NCBI GenBank assembly: GCA_007130675.1
Contig: SLSB01000507.1
Location: 1 to 14,551, forward strand
Direction of reading: 5' to 3'
DNA: 14,551 bases
Origin: Candidatus Hydrogenedentota bacterium
Lineage (GTDB): Bacteria > Hydrogenedentota > Hydrogenedentia > Hydrogenedentales > SLHB01
The notes under the pieces were generated by a model, which was given only the letters and a program-made list of their open reading frames with translations, had not been told where the DNA came from and did no database searches. Shown here one piece after another: positions 13,170 to 14,551 of the stretch. Both the position numbers and the translations under genes were made by a program. Position 1 is the first letter of the stretch; each line of letters opens with the position of its first letter.

Positions 13170-14045
13170 TCACAGCGGTATCACAGCGAATCGATCCTCG
13201 TCCGCCCCTTTGGCCCACTCCTTTTCGTGCACCATCGATTGAGAGGCGTATGTAGCGTTGCTCAGGCCTTTTGTGTGGACCTCTAAACGGTCTTCGTGGA
13301 CGTGAATATCGCGAAACTCGACCGGGTATTCGGTCAATGCACCTGTGACCACCTGGGTAAGCCCTGCTTCTCGAGCGATGTAATGGGCATGGACGCCGCC
13401 TGACAACAGTAGTTTGACTTGTGCATGAGCGGTCAAATGCTCGACGAGCAGCCGGGCGTTTTCGAGCCCCCCCCGGGGCAAAACCTTGTTCCGGGTGACC
13501 TCGGGGTCCGGTAAGATGGATGGCGGGTGCACCGCGATAATCGTGGCCTCCTCACTGTGCTGCCGGAGGTCGTCCTCGAGCCATTCAAACTGGTCCGGGG
13601 GAATCACCCACCGCGGCGGGGAAACATCATCTTCACCGAAAGGCATAAGCGTGCCGTTTTCCCAACACCACCAGGGGTCCAACACGCAGACGTGGAGGTC
13701 TTTGTGCGTGAAAGAATAGTGGGTCTTACAGTCTGGAAGATGGGCGCCAAATGCTTCGACAAACCACTCGCGCGAGTGTTCATAACGGAAATCCGAACTG
13801 CCCCCCATCGGATAATAGGGCACATCGAGCGAGTCCATCAGGTCACGTGCGGCGAACACCGCATCGCGCGAGTCCGGACGCGCAATGTCACCCGTAACGA
13901 TCAAGAAATCCGGCTGGAGTTCCGCGACGTCATGACGCAGACACGCCACCATGGCCGGAATCAGCGCGCTTTCCACTCGGCCGTTCCGGGTGCTATGAAC
14001 TTGACTGCCCAAGTGAGGGTCAGAAAACTGAATAAAACGCCACAT
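13170..14045 (-). CDS. Calcineurin-like metallophosphoesterase with degenerate GNH motif
   Basis: 291 residues from the ATG at 14045, supported by a promoter ~25 bp upstream; longer in-frame starts would run through that promoter. The family's motif order is present: FSDPHLG (Asp9, His11), VTGDIA (Asp53), AVHPP (His173) and a late HAH (His219, His221). The third motif, normally G-N-H-[D/E] carrying the metal-bridging Asn and catalytic His, reads GGSSDF (81-86), so both key residues are lost. The family hydrolyses phosphomonoesters, diesters or cyclic nucleotides with two metals; this member may have weak, altered or no hydrolase activity and act by binding. There is no signal peptide, so it is cytoplasmic. 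It is a single gene converging on the sigma operon. The fold assignment is firm, the function open. Confidence 0.87.
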   Translation of the reverse strand: MWRFIQFSDPHLGSQVHSTRNGRVESALIPAMVACLRHDVAELQPDFLIVTGDIARPDSRDAVFAARDLMDSLDVPYYPMGGSSDFRYEHSREWFVEAFGAHLPDCKTHYSFTHKDLHVCVLDPWWCWENGTLMPFGEDDVSPPRWVIPPDQFEWLEDDLRQHSEEATIIAVHPPSILPDPEVTRNKVLPRGGLENARLLVEHLTAHAQVKLLLSGGVHAHYIAREAGLTQVVTGALTEYPVEFRDIHVHEDRLEVHTKGLSNATYASQSMVHEKEWAKGADEDRFAVIPL

Positions 14046-14071
14046 TCCGCTACCCCGTTCGTCTACACGAT

Positions 14072-14101
14072 ACCATAAAAATGAGAGAGATGCGAGTACA
14101 A
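14072..14101 (-). promoter_or_regulatory. Promoter of the phosphoesterase gene
   Basis: Minus strand TTGTAC (14101-14096), 18-bp spacer, TATGGT (14077-14072). Start near 14065, a ~20-nt leader and the ATG at 14045. It shares its -35 hexamer with the promoters at 3450 and 9593. Confidence 0.5.
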
Positions 14102-14246
14102 TTATCTTCCGAATCACAGGGAAGGAGTTCTGGAGCGCAACTTCATAGATTTGAACCACTTGCGGGGTGGTAATGTATGGCATTTCTTTTCAGAGCGCGC
14201 GCCAGTGACCAAGAGGCGAGCGCAGCCCCAGAGAAGACTGCACCCA

Positions 14247-14551
14247 TTACTCGATGTTCATACGGCGCATCGCACGCCAGAGGGTCGTCCGTCCAACCCC
14301 AAGCAATTCGGCGGCCGCGCTGCGATTTCCGCGTGTTTTGCGTAAGGCAAGGCGGATGACGTCTTCGCCGAGTTCCTCGGATGCCTTCTTGAAACGAGAG
14401 AGGACGATGTCTTCCGGCAAATCATTGATTGTCAAAAGGTTGCGTTGGGCAAAGAGGACCGCGTGCTCGATGACGTTGCGCAACTGGCGCACATTACCGG
14501 GCCAGGCACAGTCTTGTAACACTTGACGGCATTCTTTAGACATGGCCAAAG
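14247..14551 (-). CDS. C-terminal part of a sigma-54-dependent (NtrC-family) transcriptional activator
   Basis: About 101 codons are visible; the gene continues beyond the right edge, so the receiver or sensor domain and most of the AAA+ domain are missing. The visible start is the end of the AAA+ domain, with the diagnostic WPGNVRQLRNVIEHAVLFA and the following NDLPEDI. A Fis-type helix-turn-helix closes the protein: VIRLALRKTRGNRSAAAELLGVGRTTLWRAMRRMNIE. Such proteins bind upstream enhancers and drive sigma-54 polymerase by ATP hydrolysis. In many bacteria they control pili, nitrogen use or two-component responses; the input domain that would tell is outside the window. No TGGCAC-N5-TTGCA sigma-54 promoter was noticed near the neighbouring genes, so its targets are probably elsewhere. 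Confidence 0.93.
   Translation of the reverse strand, partial: LAMSKECRQVLQDCAWPGNVRQLRNVIEHAVLFAQRNLLTINDLPEDIVLSRFKKASEELGEDVIRLALRKTRGNRSAAAELLGVGRTTLWRAMRRMNIE

Overview
The window looks like chromosomal DNA of an uncultured Gram-negative bacterium of the Hydrogenedentota / Lentisphaerota / Planctomycetota type. This is inferred from the composition (moderately high GC), the prepilin-like proteins that start MRK(K/N)GFTLIELL and end in an H-X-DG signature, the large secreted TIM-barrel/CBM9-like protein, and two lipopolysaccharide-core-type kinases that imply an outer membrane. No rRNA, tRNA, CRISPR array, integrase or transposase is visible.

Layout. Positions 1-3348 (minus) hold two large exported proteins: one cut by the left edge, the other a TIM-barrel-like protein with a C-terminal CBM9-like domain. 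A divergent intergenic region leads to a phosphomannomutase/phosphoglucomutase (3777-5144, plus). Positions 5180-8028 carry two tandem paralogous prepilin-like genes (minus), each with its own promoter, an inverted repeat over the -35 box, a ~130-nt conserved leader and a strong palindrome just after the stop. Next is a two-gene minus-strand operon of Kdo/WaaP-family kinases (8004-9551) with a clear promoter. After a gene-free stretch come a long-chain polyprenyl diphosphate synthase (10135-11112, plus) and an ECF sigma factor / membrane anti-sigma / exported protein operon (11531-13157, plus). Two minus-strand genes close the window: a calcineurin-like phosphoesterase lacking its Asn-His motif (13170-14045) and the C-terminal end of an NtrC-type sigma-54 activator (14247 to the edge).

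How the genes fit together. Most of the window concerns the envelope and surface: polysaccharide-binding secreted proteins, sugar-phosphate interconversion for surface glycans, type IV-like (pseudo)pilins, LPS-core phosphorylation, polyprenyl chains (quinone tail or lipid carrier) and a membrane-linked ECF sigma system. They are separate transcription units rather than one pathway.

The most interesting structural features are (i) the prepilin duplication, whose junction can be read as the kinase 3' end joined to the post-prepilin palindrome through a shared 8-bp GGCGGCGC; (ii) the paired promoter/operator and leader of the two prepilin genes, with one compensatory base-pair change; and (iii) the sigma operon, in which two of three genes appear to start at a TTG overlapping the preceding TGA, the first of these being the end of a 10-codon leader ORF.
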